A DNA stretch of 64,000 nucleotides from Botryotinia globosa (taxonomy: Eukaryota; Ascomycota; Leotiomycetes; Helotiales; Sclerotiniaceae), in the NCBI GenBank assembly GCA_014898425.1, contig RCSZ01000025.1, positions 209,670 through 273,669 on the forward strand, read 5' to 3'. This document shows positions 9,351 to 23,887 of the stretch, one piece after another. How positions within the stretch are numbered: position 1 is the stretch's first letter; the number at the start of each line of letters is the position of its first letter. The notes under the pieces are model-generated. The model did no database searches, was not told the DNA's origin, and saw nothing but the letters and a program-made list of their open reading frames with translations. A program made the position numbers and the translations under genes.

Positions 9351-10005
9351 AATCGAAAATAAAAATAAAAATAATACTAATCCATTAAACGAAAATTAAC
9401 TCTTTAATTATAATAAAAAGAAAATTATTATTGACTAAATCATAATAAGCACTGATAAATATAGCTTCAACTCGATTTTTAAAATTTAGCTTTTATATAA
9501 TATAGAAAGTTAGACTATTATAGAAAAGCAATTCAAGTCTAAAGTTATTCAAAAAAACCTATATATATTATAATAATCTATAATTGAAAAGAGCTAAAAT
9601 ACATATAAAATATATTTAATATATTTTACTCAACATATTTAATATATTTTATTCTTCAATATTAATTTTGAGATATTTTATAATTTAATAATTATAATTT
9701 CGAGTGAATTCAAATTTATTATAACTTGATTAAAAAAAGAAGTTTATTTTATATAAATAAAATCTTGTCATTGAGATTTGATAAATAGAATTTTAATTAT
9801 ATAAAATTAAAATCGAATTTGGAGCTTTTCATAGAATAATAAGATTGATTATTAAAAAATATTGAATCAAAATTAAAAGGAATTTTTAAAATTAATAGAT
9901 ATAGAAAGATTTTATATTTAGTTTTAAACTGTTGATTATATTAAGATATATATAATTATATTTTAAAATAAAATTTGAAATATATTAATAAAAAATAAAT
10001 CAAAT
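9351..10005. other. A+T-rich tract, no gene seen
   Basis: No coding frame or paired repeat was recognised. Confidence 0.55.
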
Positions 10006-10010
10006 AATAA

Positions 10011-10556
10011 TGTTAGGAATACATATATAGTAAGAAGCTATTAGAACTTCAATTCCTAATACTATACCTTTTAAATCAGATTATATATATAATCTAAAAA
10101 TAAAGCTTATAATTTCTATTGATTTTTATCCATGTAATAAAATATCAGAATTTTATTATATAAATATTATTTTGAGATCTCTAATTGAAAGTTATTTTTC
10201 AATTAAAAAGTAAACCTTATTTAATTTAAAATTTAATTTTTTTTTTAAATTAAAAAGGAAATTAATTAAGATAAGAATAGATCTATTTAATTATTAATAA
10301 CTATAGATTTTTAATAGTGAAGATATTAAATAATATAGAAGTATTATTATAAATCATATAGTCAACTATATATATCGATATTCCCTATAATTAGATTTTT
10401 GAAAACGAAAAGCTAAAAGAAAAGGGTTTTATTAGAAATATATATAATGAGAAGCTATTAAAACTTCAATCTCTAATACCATATATTTTAGATTAAATTT
10501 TAGATATAACATAATAATAAAATTTAAAACTTCTATTGATATCTATTTATACAATA
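10011..10556 (+). mobile_element. TRIM-like element with 5-bp target duplication
   Basis: The left terminal repeat starts TGTTAGGAATACATATATAG at 10011. The right repeat starts at about 10426 (TATTAGAAATATATATAATG) and ends ACAATA at 10556. Each carries the family words AGCTATTA.AACTTCAAT and ACTTCTATTG or its decayed form. The 5-base AATAA at 10006-10010 and 10557-10561 is a perfect target duplication. A purine-rich tract (AAAAGAAAAGGG) directly precedes the right repeat, as a polypurine tract should. There are no internal genes, so movement would need enzymes from another element. Confidence 0.8.
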
Positions 10557-10561
10557 AATAA

Positions 10562-11263
10562 ATAATATTTATATCATAAATTAATACAGATTTTATGAAA
10601 TTATTTATTGAAATATTAAAAGGTATTTTGCGTTTAAAAAGAGCTATATTAGATTGAGATTAATTCAATATAAATATTAAATATATTAGAATATTGAAAA
10701 ATAAAAACTTTGTATATAAAACCATGAATACTTCCTTGAATATAAATATAAAAACAAAATTAAATAAATATTTAGAATCTTTGTTTAAAAATGAAATTCT
10801 ATTTTAATTATTCTTTATAAACTCAAATATAATATTCAAATAATAGTATAAATAGCTTTTTAAAAGAATTAAAGAATTCCATTATATATAATAAAAAGAG
10901 ATTAAAAGTTTGAAAAATATAAATACTTCATAAGATTTTATGTTTAGATTTAAAATTTTTTTTTTTTTGAAAAGTATTATAATTATTTCTTTTATATTAA
11001 ATATAGAAATAGTTTCAAATAATTCGATGCTAATATATTTAAAAGGTAAAATTTTCTAAAAACAGAAAGAATTTATATTATCATTTTACTTTACAATATA
11101 AATACTATTAAATTATAAAAAAGTGATTCTAGCTTAATTCAATTGTTTGATACTGTAATCAAATTGTTAGAGTTATAATTCTTAATATGAAATTATACTT
11201 TATATATAAACTATGAAACTATTTCATAAGTTTATATACTTGTTAGTTGAATTAAATATATAT
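10562..11263. other. A+T-rich tract, no gene seen
   Basis: No coding frame or terminal repeat was recognised. Confidence 0.5.
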
Positions 11264-11345
11264 AGTAATAGTCAGCTCTTATAAACAATCAATAAATTCC
11301 TAATTGGGGAAAGCGAATATTCCTGAAAAACGAATTGTTTTTGTG
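11264..11345. mobile_element. Single TIR remnant of the 30,310 element family
   Basis: The text TAGTCAGCTCTTATAAAC, TTCCTAATTGGGGAAAGCG and the following bases align, with transitions, to the 79-bp TIR of the element at 30310-30697. No matching opposite end was found within several hundred bases, so this is a broken copy. Confidence 0.65.
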
Positions 11346-11772
11346 AGATTTTTGATATAAAATGCATTGGAATTATTTAATTTTATTAAAGTTTCATTTC
11401 ATTTTTAATATTAAATCTTTGATTTTAAAATAATTCTTAATTCTTTTAGATATATATATTTAATAAGATCATAGATTCTTAATGATATTAGATTTGTTTG
11501 AATTGTTTCAAAATTTATAGTATTATTTATAAAATTCAAATATTTCTCAATAAAGATTATAAAAATCTATTATTAAATTCTTATAGAAATAACTTGCTTT
11601 TTAGAGATATTTACTTTCATCAACTAAGAATTGATGGACTGTTTGAAAAGCCGATTATTATACTTTCAAAAAATTATTAAAACAAATAGTCATTCTCATT
11701 TATTTCCTATCTCTATTATCTTATTAGACTCCTAATTCTTTTATTAAATTAGATCTAATTATTAATTAAAAC
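11346..11772. other. A+T-rich tract, no gene seen
   Basis: It includes a 60-codon plus-strand frame of low-complexity composition, not regarded as a gene. Confidence 0.5.
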
Positions 11773-12236
11773 TGTCACGTGTATGGAAACCAATAGAAGT
11801 CGTAAGCTTTACCATTATGCCACGCATGTAATCTAACCTATAAAAGGCATAGTATCAGAGATTGAATTCTAATAGCTTACTACCATATATATATTATAAT
11901 AAAACTCCTCTTTTTTATTCTTTTCATTTCGAAAAGATTAATTATAGAGAATATTTATTTACATAGTTAATTATATGATTTATAATAATATAATTGTATT
12001 ATCTGATATCTTTACTATTAATAATCAATTATTAATGAATTCAGAATATTCAATTATTAGGTAGATATATTATTGTTTTTGATCTATTTTTTAATAAGAA
12101 AATCTATTCTAAATTAAGCAAACCCTAATCAGAGATTCTAGAACGATATTTATCTCTGATCCTTAATACTCTGTTACATATATGAAAACCAATAGAAGTT
12201 GTAAGCTTTACTACTATACTACGCACGATAAATCAA
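11773..12236 (-). mobile_element. TRIM-like element, right repeat truncated
   Basis: The left terminal repeat starts TGTCACGTGTATGGAAACC at 11773 and keeps GTCGTAAGCTTTACC. The purine tract of the family appears on the minus strand next to it. The internal part is complete, but the second terminal repeat (from about 12173, TGTTACATATATG) stops at CTACGCACG near 12230. There it joins LTR-like sequence of another family. The break suggests that element inserted or recombined here. Confidence 0.75.
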
Positions 12237-12485
12237 TTTAGATATATTCTAGTATAAAGACTTTGCATTAATTCTTCTAAACTATAAAAGTCATACAATT
12301 TATAAAAAGCAGGTTATCTTTGATACAAAAGTCTAAATTAAGAGATTAGGTTTTCTAAATATTCGAAAAAGAAAAGTGTTTATAGAATATTCAGAAAAAA
12401 AAGGATTTCGAAATATAAAATAGATTCGAGAATCTTTTATTATATAGCTTTATATACTTTATAACCTGATAACCTTGATAAAACT
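12237..12485 (+). mobile_element. Diverged LTR related to the solo LTR at 26,112
   Basis: The order AATCAA.TTAG, AGTATAAAGACTTTGCATTA, ATTCTTCTAAA, AAAAGCAGGTT and TTATTATATAGCTTTATATA matches the solo LTR at 26112-26365 in the same orientation, with substitutions and small length changes. Its 5' end is missing at the junction with the TRIM-like element. If the two copies once framed one element, the interval now holds several nested insertions. That is not demonstrable by eye. Confidence 0.55.
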
Positions 12486-13818
12486 TCTTTTATTTGTATT
12501 TCGTATTTCAAGAAATAATTTATTTATATTTCAAAAAGCTTGAAGTAATTTTTTATTGTATTGCTAGTGAGTTTTGTTTATTATAAAATAAAATTAAAAG
12601 AAATTCCTATATCTTTTTATATTATAAACAATTGAAAAAGTAAATAATAATATTTCTTATATATTTCACTATTTTATTAATAAATTACTAAATCTTCTAC
12701 AAAGTTAATTCTTTTTTCTAGATAATATAATTATTTCGATAATATATCTCTATCTAATTTAGATTTATTTAATTATAATTATTTCTCAATCTAATAATAT
12801 TTTATCTATTGTATTACATTTTATTATTAATCCGTTAAGATTAATTATTCCCATTTGTCTTTATTATTCTAAATATATTGCTAATATTTTTATTCATAAT
12901 TTCTAATATTTTGAAAATAATCTTTATATTCTTCATAATTATTATTATTATTATTATTAAAAAAAATGTATATTTTAATATCTATTTGATATATTCTCGA
13001 TATCAATTTTATATATCAAATTTATATATATTATAATATAATTCTAATAGATAATATTATAAAGAAATAATTAATAATATAATACTTTAATATAGGGAAT
13101 AATATATAAAAAATATAAAAGTTTTTTTATATAAGGAGATTAAATAGAGGGGTATTTATAAACTTTAATTAGTAGATAGATTGGGTTTTTTGGTAATCAA
13201 TAAATTAAATCGATTTAATAAGTTAGTGAAATATTTTATCAATTTTTATTATTTTATAATTAGTTTTTTATTATTTAGATTTCGGGTATATTTTATTAAT
13301 ATATTAGAATTGTAAAATATTCTATCTCTCTTGAATATTATTATACTAAATTCTATTACAAATCTCATTTCTTTGATTGATCCAAATTACAAAAATAACT
13401 TTCTAATTTTTATAATATATCTTCATATAATTCTTATAGATATTTTATCCATATCACCCCTAATCTTTACAATTTTAGTAATCATAATTCCTATATTTTT
13501 TATATCTATATTTATAGAATCTAATATACTTTCAATAATAATAAATTCAATAAACCTTATTTTTTACTAGATTGTTAATAAAATACTAAATATTTCTTTT
13601 TTTAATATATATTTTATAGTATACAATAAATATAGAATCTAATCTTTTAAAAAATCTTTTTTTCTTTTTAAATTAAATAATAATAAATATTATAATAAAA
13701 ATAAAACAAATAATAAAGGTATTCAGATTTTTAATTAAATTTTTATTACCTTATTATATATAATTACTGTGCTTAGATTCAAAAATAATATTTATAATAT
13801 ATTATATATAATATATTA
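12486..13818. other. A+T-rich tract, no gene seen
   Basis: It contains a 79-codon plus-strand frame (13331-13570) made almost only of I, L, N, S and F. That composition is what random A+T-rich DNA gives, so it is not called as a gene. Confidence 0.5.
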
Positions 13819-15824
13819 TCCCCTAGACTATCAACTAGCAACACCATCGCTTAACAGGGATCTAATAGACCAATCAAATCATCAGAATCTTAAAAATTCT
13901 TATAACATTTGAATTATATTTTATAATAACTATTAAAATATCTATCATCATTACATAAATAAATATTATATTCTTAATATCCCTATATACTTTTATATCT
14001 ATTACTTTTTAATCTAAAATTATTCAATATTTCCCTTAATATAATTTTTTTTATTAAAGAATAACCCTTTACATATACTATAATCCCTTTTATTTTCTAA
14101 TTTAATAAAATAATACTTTATAAAAGAATTAGAATTTTTAATTATAACCTATAAAAATTCAAAATAATTTTTAGAATAACATTTGGATTTAAATTTATTA
14201 ATCAATTTATTAATAATAGATTTTCAAAAATATTATATTTCGAAAATTTGATTATAAAATACTTTAAAACAAACTTTTTATAAATCAAATAGCAACTAAT
14301 TAAAATAATAATTAAAAACTATTATTCTAAAATTTAATATTCTTTACAATATAGTTATCAATACTCTAACATAAACAAATATAATTAATTCTCTATAAAA
14401 ATAATATTTATATTATAATTATAATTATTAAAAAAGACTAAAATAAATAATTCTTTCTTTATATCATTTTTATATATAATTTAAACTATTTTAACTTTCA
14501 AAAAAATAGATTTCAATTATTTCTATATTCTATAAATAAAAGCTTTCCCACTATATATTATAAATTAAACCAAAATTAAAATACAATTTTTTATATTATA
14601 TAATATACTAAATTTAAAGAAAATACTATAAAAATAATCATTCCTTATAATATACTATTATTCCTATTATTATTTTTCTTTTTTATAACTAGATTTTTAT
14701 AAATTCTAAAATTCGATTAATATATCCTTATCATAACATACCCTAAATAACATATATACTCCAAAAAATTAATAAAAATAAAAAGATTATCAAAATAAAA
14801 ATAATATAAAACTTTAAATAATCCTTATACCAAATATAAAACTACTAGTTATATTTTATTTATATATTTTTCCATTTTTATTAATCTTAAAAAAAGGAAT
14901 ATAACTATACCTATAAAACTATTCAATTTTTCTATTTTATATTAATTCTATATTATAAAAAAGCCTTGATCTGCAATTATCTATATCTTAAATCCTATAA
15001 ATATAAATTTATTTTTAATAATGATAATATATTTTGATCAATTATTATATTACATAATATATTTATTAATTGAAATTCAATTTTGAAATCTTTATATTAA
15101 AAAATTAATATTTTAAATAAAATCTAATAATAAATCGATTTAAAACAAAATATATTAATATATAAAATATAAATTAAAAGATTGAAATCTTATTTTTTCA
15201 AAAATATCTCTTATTCTAGAAAATAATATACAATACTTTATATAAATCCTTAGAAATCTATTTTTCGATATAAAATATATAAAATAATATCTATCTTCAT
15301 TATCTTTATACTTCTAATAACTTTTAAATTTAAATTCAATATATAATAATATATATAGATATATATATATATCTATATATAAATAAACCTTACCTATTAT
15401 AACCAAATACTATAAAAACACCTACAAATTTAATAATTCTTTATCTTTCAATACTTATATATATAAATTCATTTATTCTACAATCAATTCTATTTTTTTA
15501 ATAGAAAAATAAAGATAAAATAAAATAAATACATTATAATATTGAAAATTAACTAATAGAATAAGTTTTCAATCGAAATCAATATATTTTATAAATTCAA
15601 AACAAATTCTTGTTTTCAAAACAAAAATAATATTTGGATATAACATCTCTTTATTAATAAAATCGAATTCCATATTATTTGAGATTATATTAATGGAATT
15701 GTTGTATATAATGTATTTATTGATTTTCTTATTATCAATATTATTATTGAAGTTATTAATATTATTGATGTTCTTGCTCAGTGCACGGACTACATACGGC
15801 GCCGCTGGCCGGCAGTCTAGGGGA
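13819..15824 (-). mobile_element. 2.0-kb TIR transposon inserted at TA (Tc1/mariner-like)
   Basis: Its 27-bp terminal inverted repeats start TCCCCTAGACT at both ends. All differences between the left (13819-13845) and right (15798-15824) repeats are G/A or C/T, so the left one is a RIP-mutated version of the right. TA dinucleotides flank it at 13817-13818 and 15825-15826. The length of 2,006 bp and TA target fit Fot1/pogo-type Tc1/mariner elements, which are usually just under 2 kb and encode one transposase. No intact transposase is left. Its subterminal sequence matches the 38060 copy in reverse orientation, including a frame ending at 15569. Confidence 0.8.
15569..15800 (-). pseudogene. 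Conserved short frame near a transposon end
   Basis: Inside the 13819-15824 element, a minus-strand frame runs from the TIR edge inward and stops at TGA 15571-15569. Its last 35 or so codons (NNMEFDFINKE, VLKTRICF, YIDFD) align codon for codon with the plus-strand frame 38091-38306 of the second long copy, including the stop position. This supports a real reading frame in the ancestor, perhaps the start of the element's protein. No ATG is seen in this copy and the function is unknown. Confidence 0.4.
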
Positions 15825-15826
15825 TA

Positions 15827-17774
15827 AGGTTATTATTAATTTATTAGTTATATCTTATCATTCTGTTTCTTTTATTTCTTTTCCTATCTATAAATTTTTT
15901 GAGATTATTTAATAAAAAAACCTTATTGTTTATTTCAAATAATATACCAGTATTCAATTATTATATTTTAAGTTTTATTAAAAGATTTTTTTTGATTTAA
16001 GAACTTTAGATTTCAATTAAAAGATTTGTACAGAAAAATTTAATAATTAAATAATTTTTTCAAAGATTGTATCGAAATAATAAGAGTTATAATTATTAAT
16101 TTGAAATATTGTAAATTGTAATCGTTTAATTTTTAGTAAATCAATATAATAATAATATTAATCAAAAAAAAGAATTTTAAAATAATAAAGATAAAGATAA
16201 AAATAAGATTGATTTGTTAACAGTAAAAAAAGTATATAAAAATTATGAAATAAATATTATTAATTTTAAATCATTTTTTTAGTAGATTTTCTAAAATAAT
16301 AATATTTAAAATCTAATTCTATTATAAAATCCTTTTATTACATTAATATAATAACAGTTTTACAATATCATTTTTATATTAATTAAAAGCAAATTTTGTA
16401 AAGAATAAAATATTATAAAAAGTTTGATATTAATCCTATAAGTTTAGTTTTAATGAAGATTTGATTAATATTAATTCTGAAATTTTTAAATTAATATTTA
16501 AAATTTATAAAAAATATCAATAGAAATTAATATATTTAGTAATAATATATAGTATATCAATGATTAAAAGGTTATATTCCTACTTTTGTTAAAATAGAAA
16601 ATTGTAAAGGGAAAAGAAATCAATATAACTTTATATAAAATTTTTTTGTTATTAAATATTAAATAGAATCTTATTATATTATAGTTTTCCTTTTGTTCGA
16701 ATTTTGCATTATTAACTCTTCTTTTTTTATATTTTTTTAATACTCTTTTTACATTATCAAAATCATAGAGAGCTTTCTATATTTTTTTTATTAATTGATA
16801 GCTTTTTTATTGAATCAAATATTAAAAACCTTTTTTCTTTTTTCTATATATTATAATTCACTTCATTTTATATTCAAAATAATTATCTATTTCTTTTAGT
16901 AATAATGGATTTGCAATATCTAATTATTTATATTATAATTTTGATAAGAAAATATCAAAATGTTATAGATTTTATAAATTGATAATAGCTTAAATTTATA
17001 TATTTGATTATTAGTTTTTATATTTATTATTAAAAAGAGATTTATAAATCTATTTAAAAACTTTGTTTTGACTGAAATTATTCAATATTTTGAATACTTA
17101 AGATTACTTTATTTTCAATATTGTATTAATAAAAGATTCTAATTTTTTTCTTTTGCTTTTTGATTAATAATTGCTTACTATAGTTCTTTGAATCTCTTTT
17201 ATTATTATTAAATAAAGTAATTTATTTATATTCAATTGATATTATTTTTATAATATTAATATTCTTATTAATATAACTAAAAATAAATAGAATTATATAT
17301 ATTGTTTGAAAAGAAATAGTATTTATAATACTATATCATATTACATTATATACAAATTCTATAAATGATGATAACAATATTTAATTATTTTGATAATAAT
17401 TTGTATAACAATTAATATAATAAATCAAATTCTGATTTTATCTTTTATTTATCTATTGATTTATAGGTGGAATATTATTAAAAGTTTATATTATATCTTT
17501 AGATAAAATAGGAAATTATCCTAAAATTTGTTTATGAATTGTAATTCTCTATTTAAAATAATATTTTTTAAAATTCTAAAATCTTTAAATATACTTTGTA
17601 TTAATATTAATATTAATTCTAATAATATAATCGATTTGATTACAAAGGTATATTACGCAAACTTTATAAATTTATTTATAATTATTAAAATTATATCATA
17701 AATATATTTATTTGATTTAAATAAAAATAAATCTATAATAAAATCTATAATTATTTCTTTTTAAAATTTATAGG
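15827..17774. other. A+T-rich tract, no gene seen
   Basis: No open frame of credible composition and no paired terminal repeats. Confidence 0.55.
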
Positions 17775-17779
17775 ATTAT

Positions 17780-17938
17780 TGGTATCACCATGGGGATAGT
17801 GAAGATAATATAGTATTATAGTTTATATTGTTATAATATTACTTAAGGTTTTAAAAGCTAAGATTATGATATATTTATATTATAGTATTGAGGTATTAGT
17901 ATAAATGCTAATACGGCTATATAATCTCTATCCCGATA
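17780..17938 (-). repeat. 3' LTR of the copia element (heavily mutated)
   Basis: This copy aligns over its full 159 bp with 23888-24046. Its hairpin region reads GTATTAGTATAAATGCTAATAC-type sequence where the other copy keeps a G+C-rich palindrome. All changes there are transitions. Confidence 0.75.
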
Positions 17939-18081
17939 TTAATAAGTCTCTAAAATCATTAGATTATATTCTTTTAATTAATATCTCTTTGTTTGTATAA
18001 TCATTTGTTCTTTTAATTTCTTCTAATTCATTTTATAATCTTAATCTTTATAATATTATTATCAATCAAGTTTTTTAAAGC

Positions 18082-18381
18082 TTAATATAATTTGGATTTA
18101 GTTATTATATTAACTAGATTAGATTTTTTATTAATCTGTTTGATTTTTATAATCCTTTGTTTTTTATATATCTTATAAATAGTTATTATATTAATCATTA
18201 ATTTCTTTTCGAAAGTTATATTAAGCTTTATAAAATAATTGCAAAATGATTTTGAATCAGTATATATAATTAATAAAATATTATGATTTAAGAAGGTTTT
18301 GTTAAGTATGCTTTTGATTGTTGTATTAATACCAAAGCTTAAAATTATATTATAGAGCTTTAATATTAATATACTCTTCAA
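18082..18381 (-). pseudogene. Ty1/copia RNase H remnant
   Basis: A 99-residue frame survives by chance inside the degraded copia element. RNase H turns the RNA strand of the RNA/DNA hybrid over during reverse transcription and forms the C-terminal domain of copia Pol. Recognisable family features: a pattern resembling the catalytic strand and helix around IYTDSKSF (residues 40-47) with the metal-binding aspartate at 42, then KLNITFEKKLMINI matching the helix after it, a basic stretch (YKKQRIIKIKQI), and the terminal NIITKSK. Many residues are changed to I, N and K, as C-to-T mutation on either strand would do. The N-terminal start is arbitrary. The identification rests on pattern memory of fungal copia elements. 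Confidence 0.7.
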
Positions 18382-21300
18382 AACCTTTTAATATTTAATT
18401 GATAATTAATAAATAATATTAGTTTATTAAATCTATTCTATAAAACAATAATAAATTTATTTAGAAGGATAAACATTTGTTATTCACAAAAAATATATCT
18501 ATAAATACAATCAATTTGAAAGAATTTATATCAAAAAGAACAAATTGTAATTCTCTTCTTAGATTATCAATCTATTATTAAATATATTTGTTGAGAGAAT
18601 TAATATCTTCTTTTTTTAGATTAATTATATATATAATATATAATATATCAAAGGATATCTTTTATTGATATATAATTATTATATATATATTTTAAGAATA
18701 TTCTATAATATATTGGTTTTTTGTTATTACTAATTTTTTCAATTTATTATATATACCTTATATATCAAATAATTCTAATTTAATTGAACAAAGGTTTTTG
18801 CATTATTTCTTTTAATTAAAATAAATTGTATCATTATATTATTGAATAATTAAATCATTATTAAATTTAAATAATATGTTTAATATAAATATTTTATATT
18901 CTTTTATTATAGAATTTGTATTTTTGAATTTAATTTATTTATAATCTATAAATACTTTATTAATTACAATAAATATATTATCTATTTGTAATCTAATAAT
19001 ATCAAATACTATATTATCTTTAATTATATATAATAGATATAGATTATAGATTGATTATATTCTTTTGAAAATATTAATATAATATTTATAGGAAATATTA
19101 AACTAATAATTATCTGCTTTTAGAATACTATATAATAGTTATATTATTTATAAAATAAAATCTTCTAAAATATTTATCTTTATTATAGGTTATATATAGA
19201 ATTTTCGAATTAAATTCGATATTGATTATATATATACTTATATAATATTACAAATATTTATAATAATTCTTTTTTAAATAATGTGATTATCACTATTAAT
19301 ATAATATATCAACTGATATATTATATAATAAATAATTATATTAGAATAATATTCTTTTCTTAATCTTTCTATATTTATATTATTAATTAGGATTTTAGGA
19401 ATACCTTATTAATTGTTTTATTCTTAATCTTATCAACAAAATATAAATTAAATATTTTAATATTTACAAATATATTTATAAGTTTTATAAATTAGAATAT
19501 ACTATTTTCTATTAATCTATTTTTTATTTTTATTTTTAATAAATATTATCAATATTTATATATCGATAGATATTATATAGTATTTAATATACTTCTTATT
19601 ATTTGGAAAATATATTATTACATTAAATAGTATTATAAATTCTAAAAAATATATATTTGTATTATTATTCAAAAAATAAATTCGGGGTATAGAAATCTCA
19701 ATTCAAAGAAACAAATGTTTCTGATATTATAAATCCTTAAATATATCTATAATTATTGCTTTAAAATTCCTATTATAAATAATAACTAAAACAAAAGGAA
19801 ATGAAATTTTATCAGATTTTAATAAAATTATTTAATTTATATGTCTAAATATATTTTATAATAATATTAATTATATAATTTTATTAGATTTTAATGAAAT
19901 TATCCTACCTATATATTTAGATATATTTGGATATATTAATTCAATAAATTATTTGTTTTGAAATTGATTTTAAGATTAGTTTTGATTTTTTTTATATATA
20001 ACTGGATTTGAATAATATAGAATTCTATTAAGCTATTTATTAATTATATAATATAAATCTTATCTTTTATATTTAATAAATAATATAAATCTATTCAATC
20101 TTTATATTTTCCTTATATTCAAATCTTCGAATCAATAAATTAATTGTATAAAGTTATTATAAATAATTTATTATATTAATTCGAAATATTAGAGATTTGT
20201 TTTATAATTTATTATTATAAAATTATTAATATAAATAAATCGGATTTAAATATCTATAGATATACTCTAAAAACTAAAAATATTAAAACCAATTTATTTG
20301 ATTCTACAATACCATTTATTACTCTTATAATTATTTATGGTTATCTCCTTTATTATTGAGTTTTCTAATATATTTATAATAATAATATATATTCTCTTAA
20401 TAATTATATAATAATATTCAATTAAATTAATTAATGAATAAACTTCAATTAAAATATTTTTATTTTTATAAATATAGTAATTATATATTATATAAATCTC
20501 TAATCAATAAAATTCTTTTTAATATTATATATAATATAATCTAAAAGACTGATATAGATATTCATTTAGTATGTTTGAATTGTATCGAAAATATATTTAA
20601 TAATAATATTATTTGATTATTATATTATTTGAAATTATATACCTTTATTAATAATATATAAGATAAAATTGATATTAATATATATTATATTCATTATAAT
20701 TGAATAATTGAAATCAATATTATTTTATAGATTGAATTTGAATCGATTTAGAGATCTTTTATACTATTAATAATATTAATAGAATTTAATAAGTTTATTA
20801 ATTTCGATTCACAAAATATTATTGTAATTAATTCATTATAATATTTATAGGAATCTATAGATGGAAGAATAATGAAAATAATAATATAAGCATTATATTT
20901 CGATAATAATAAGATAATACTTATTATTATCAATAATTTGTTGTATAAATTACTATATATTTATATATTAAAGAAATCCTATATACTTATTTCAGCGAAT
21001 ATATGGATAGCTTATTTCTATATTTTATATAATAAAATTTAATAGTTTTTAATAGTAGTTTGAGCTTAATTGATTCAATTAATTTAGTTTTTGTGATTTC
21101 GAATATTATATTTATAATTTCTACTCGATTCATATCTAATAGAATATCTTCGATAATTATCTTATATACTATATATCATTTATAATCTATTACAAATTGT
21201 TATATTATAATTATATTAATAATAAATCCTTGAAATTCTTTTGTATTGTATCTACTAATATAAATTATTCTTTTATTATAAATTTAATATATTAGAGTAT

Positions 21301-23887
21301 ATTTAGGGGTTTTATTAATCGAATTTCTTTAATCTTTCTATCATCAATAAATCCATTATAAATAATAAAACTTGAATATAGTTTTTGTATAAATAAATCT
21401 TAAAATTCGAATTGTATAAAGTAAGCTATAATTTTATTATTTATATTACAATTAAAATCTTCAATAGATTCTTTATATTTAATTAGAAATTACTTGAAGC
21501 TTTTATTGAAACTATTAATAATATCCTGAAATTACTTCTTATATTTATATTATAATTTGTTCCGTTTTTCTTTATTGTATTAGAGTAACTAATAATCTTT
21601 TTTTTATGAACTAAATTCTTTTTTTTTAAATTTAAATAAATATTAATTATTTTATTCAATATCTTTACTATATCTATTTCAACTATATTGATATTTATAA
21701 TTGATATAGAATATTATTGTTTTATTAGAATAAGTTTGTTCTCATATTATAATAATTAATTAAAGTTCTTTGAAAAGACTTGAAATATCTCTAATAGAGT
21801 GAAAACAAATTAGAGAGTATATTTATACTAATATATATATATCAATAATTTTTTAATAAAATAATTCGTTTATTCTTATTATTGGATTGAATTCTTTATA
21901 TAGATAATAAAGTTGTATCACTATTAATTATAAATAATAGAGTATTAATTCCTCATTATTATCTAATTCTATTATCATTTTCTTTAATATAATACTTTTT
22001 TATTATTGTATAAGATTGTATTTGTATTTTAAATCTTCGAATATTGTTTCTATTAATTAATAGATTTCCTATGTTATATTCAATATATTCCTAAGATTTA
22101 TATAATAAAAATCGAATACAATTTCAATAAGTATAATAAAAAATACTTTGAATAATAGATCTTCTAATAAATTGATATATTAATAATTGTTCAGAAAAAT
22201 AAATATTTGTAAGCGATTTTATTGTTTTGTTTATTACATTTGTTAGCTTTTTTATAAAGTTTTATAAGGGTTTTCAATAATTGATTAATATTAATAGCTT
22301 TCTATAATTGAACTTTTAGAATACTATAATTGTATTCTAGATTATTATCACTTTCTTCTCCTATATTACTTTTTTCTCTACCTTCATTGTATCTATTATA
22401 ATCTTTTTATAAAAAAAGATTATTTTTATTTTTATTATCTTTTCCTTCTTTTTTTCCTTTACTAAAACCATTATTATTATTGAATAAATCTTCATATAAT
22501 TGTTTAATTCTTTATATAAGGATTTTATTATTATTGATATAATATTATTTCTATAATAATAATAAAGCTTATAATAATAATAAATTGATTTAAAAAAAAA
22601 TGTAAACTATTTTCGATTAGGATTGAGTTATTAAATGAATAATCCTTTTTGTAAATCAAGATTGAATTGAATAGATTGAATAAATACAAATTTCTTTGAA
22701 TTATAGAATTAATATACAATTGATTTAATAAATCTAATTTTTTATAGAATACTAAATTTAAGATTATTTGAATATTAAAGATAATAATATACTTTTAATT
22801 CTAATATCTTTTATTTGATATCAATATTCTTATTCTTATTAATTAAAAGCAATTTCTATAAAATAGAAGTTTATTGTAATATAATATATTGATTAAAATT
22901 TAAAAATCTAGATTGATTAGATTGATTATTAATATAAAACATTTTAGATTCTAATAATAGTATATATAGGTTTTTGTTTATAATTCTTTGTTGTATATTT
23001 TTTGATTAAAATATAAAGTTTTTTTCTCAAAGTGTTTTGATGATTTTTTGCTTTATTCATTCTCTATATCTTGATTAGATTGTATTAATCAAAATCGTAT
23101 ATATTAATTAAATTATATATATAATATATTTGGTAATAAATAGTGTATATAGATATAGCTTATATTTAAGTTTGTATAAAAAATATATATCAATTACTTA
23201 GAACTATTTTTGTACGAAATATTTGAATACTATAAAGTAATTTGATTATAGCTTTTAATTAAAGAATGTTGATTATTGATATTTATATAATTTGAATTTA
23301 TAAAAACTACTGATTTCTTTTATATTTGAATTCTTTTTGAAATTAAGAGAGTAATCTTTTTATCTTCTAGTCAATTCATTAAATGTATTGATTATAATAA
23401 CTAATAATATACTTGATTTATTCACATTTATATCCTTAAAGAAAATATTTTCTTTTAATTAAAAGAATTTTGGAAATTGTTTTATTTTATTAATAAATAT
23501 TAAATAGATAATTAGATAGATTAAATCAATATATATTACTTTATTAAAAATTAGTAAAGTTGTAATTATATAGGGTTTTGTTAAATTCGAGCTAGTATTT
23601 AAGGTTTATATTTTTCAAATTATATTATTTTAAAGAATAAAATATAGATTAAGATTGAGTATAAGGGTTATTATTATACTATCAATTATTTTTAATTTGT
23701 TAATATCAAATTATATTGAATTAATATTTAATATAAAAACTACTATTATATTACTAATAATTCTTATTTATATAAAGATAGGTATTAAATCATATTGTTT
23801 GAATATGAGAACTTATACCTCTTTAAAAAAATATCAATTTTGATATAAAATGTTAGGCTTTTGATTTGTAATATTACTGATTAATAT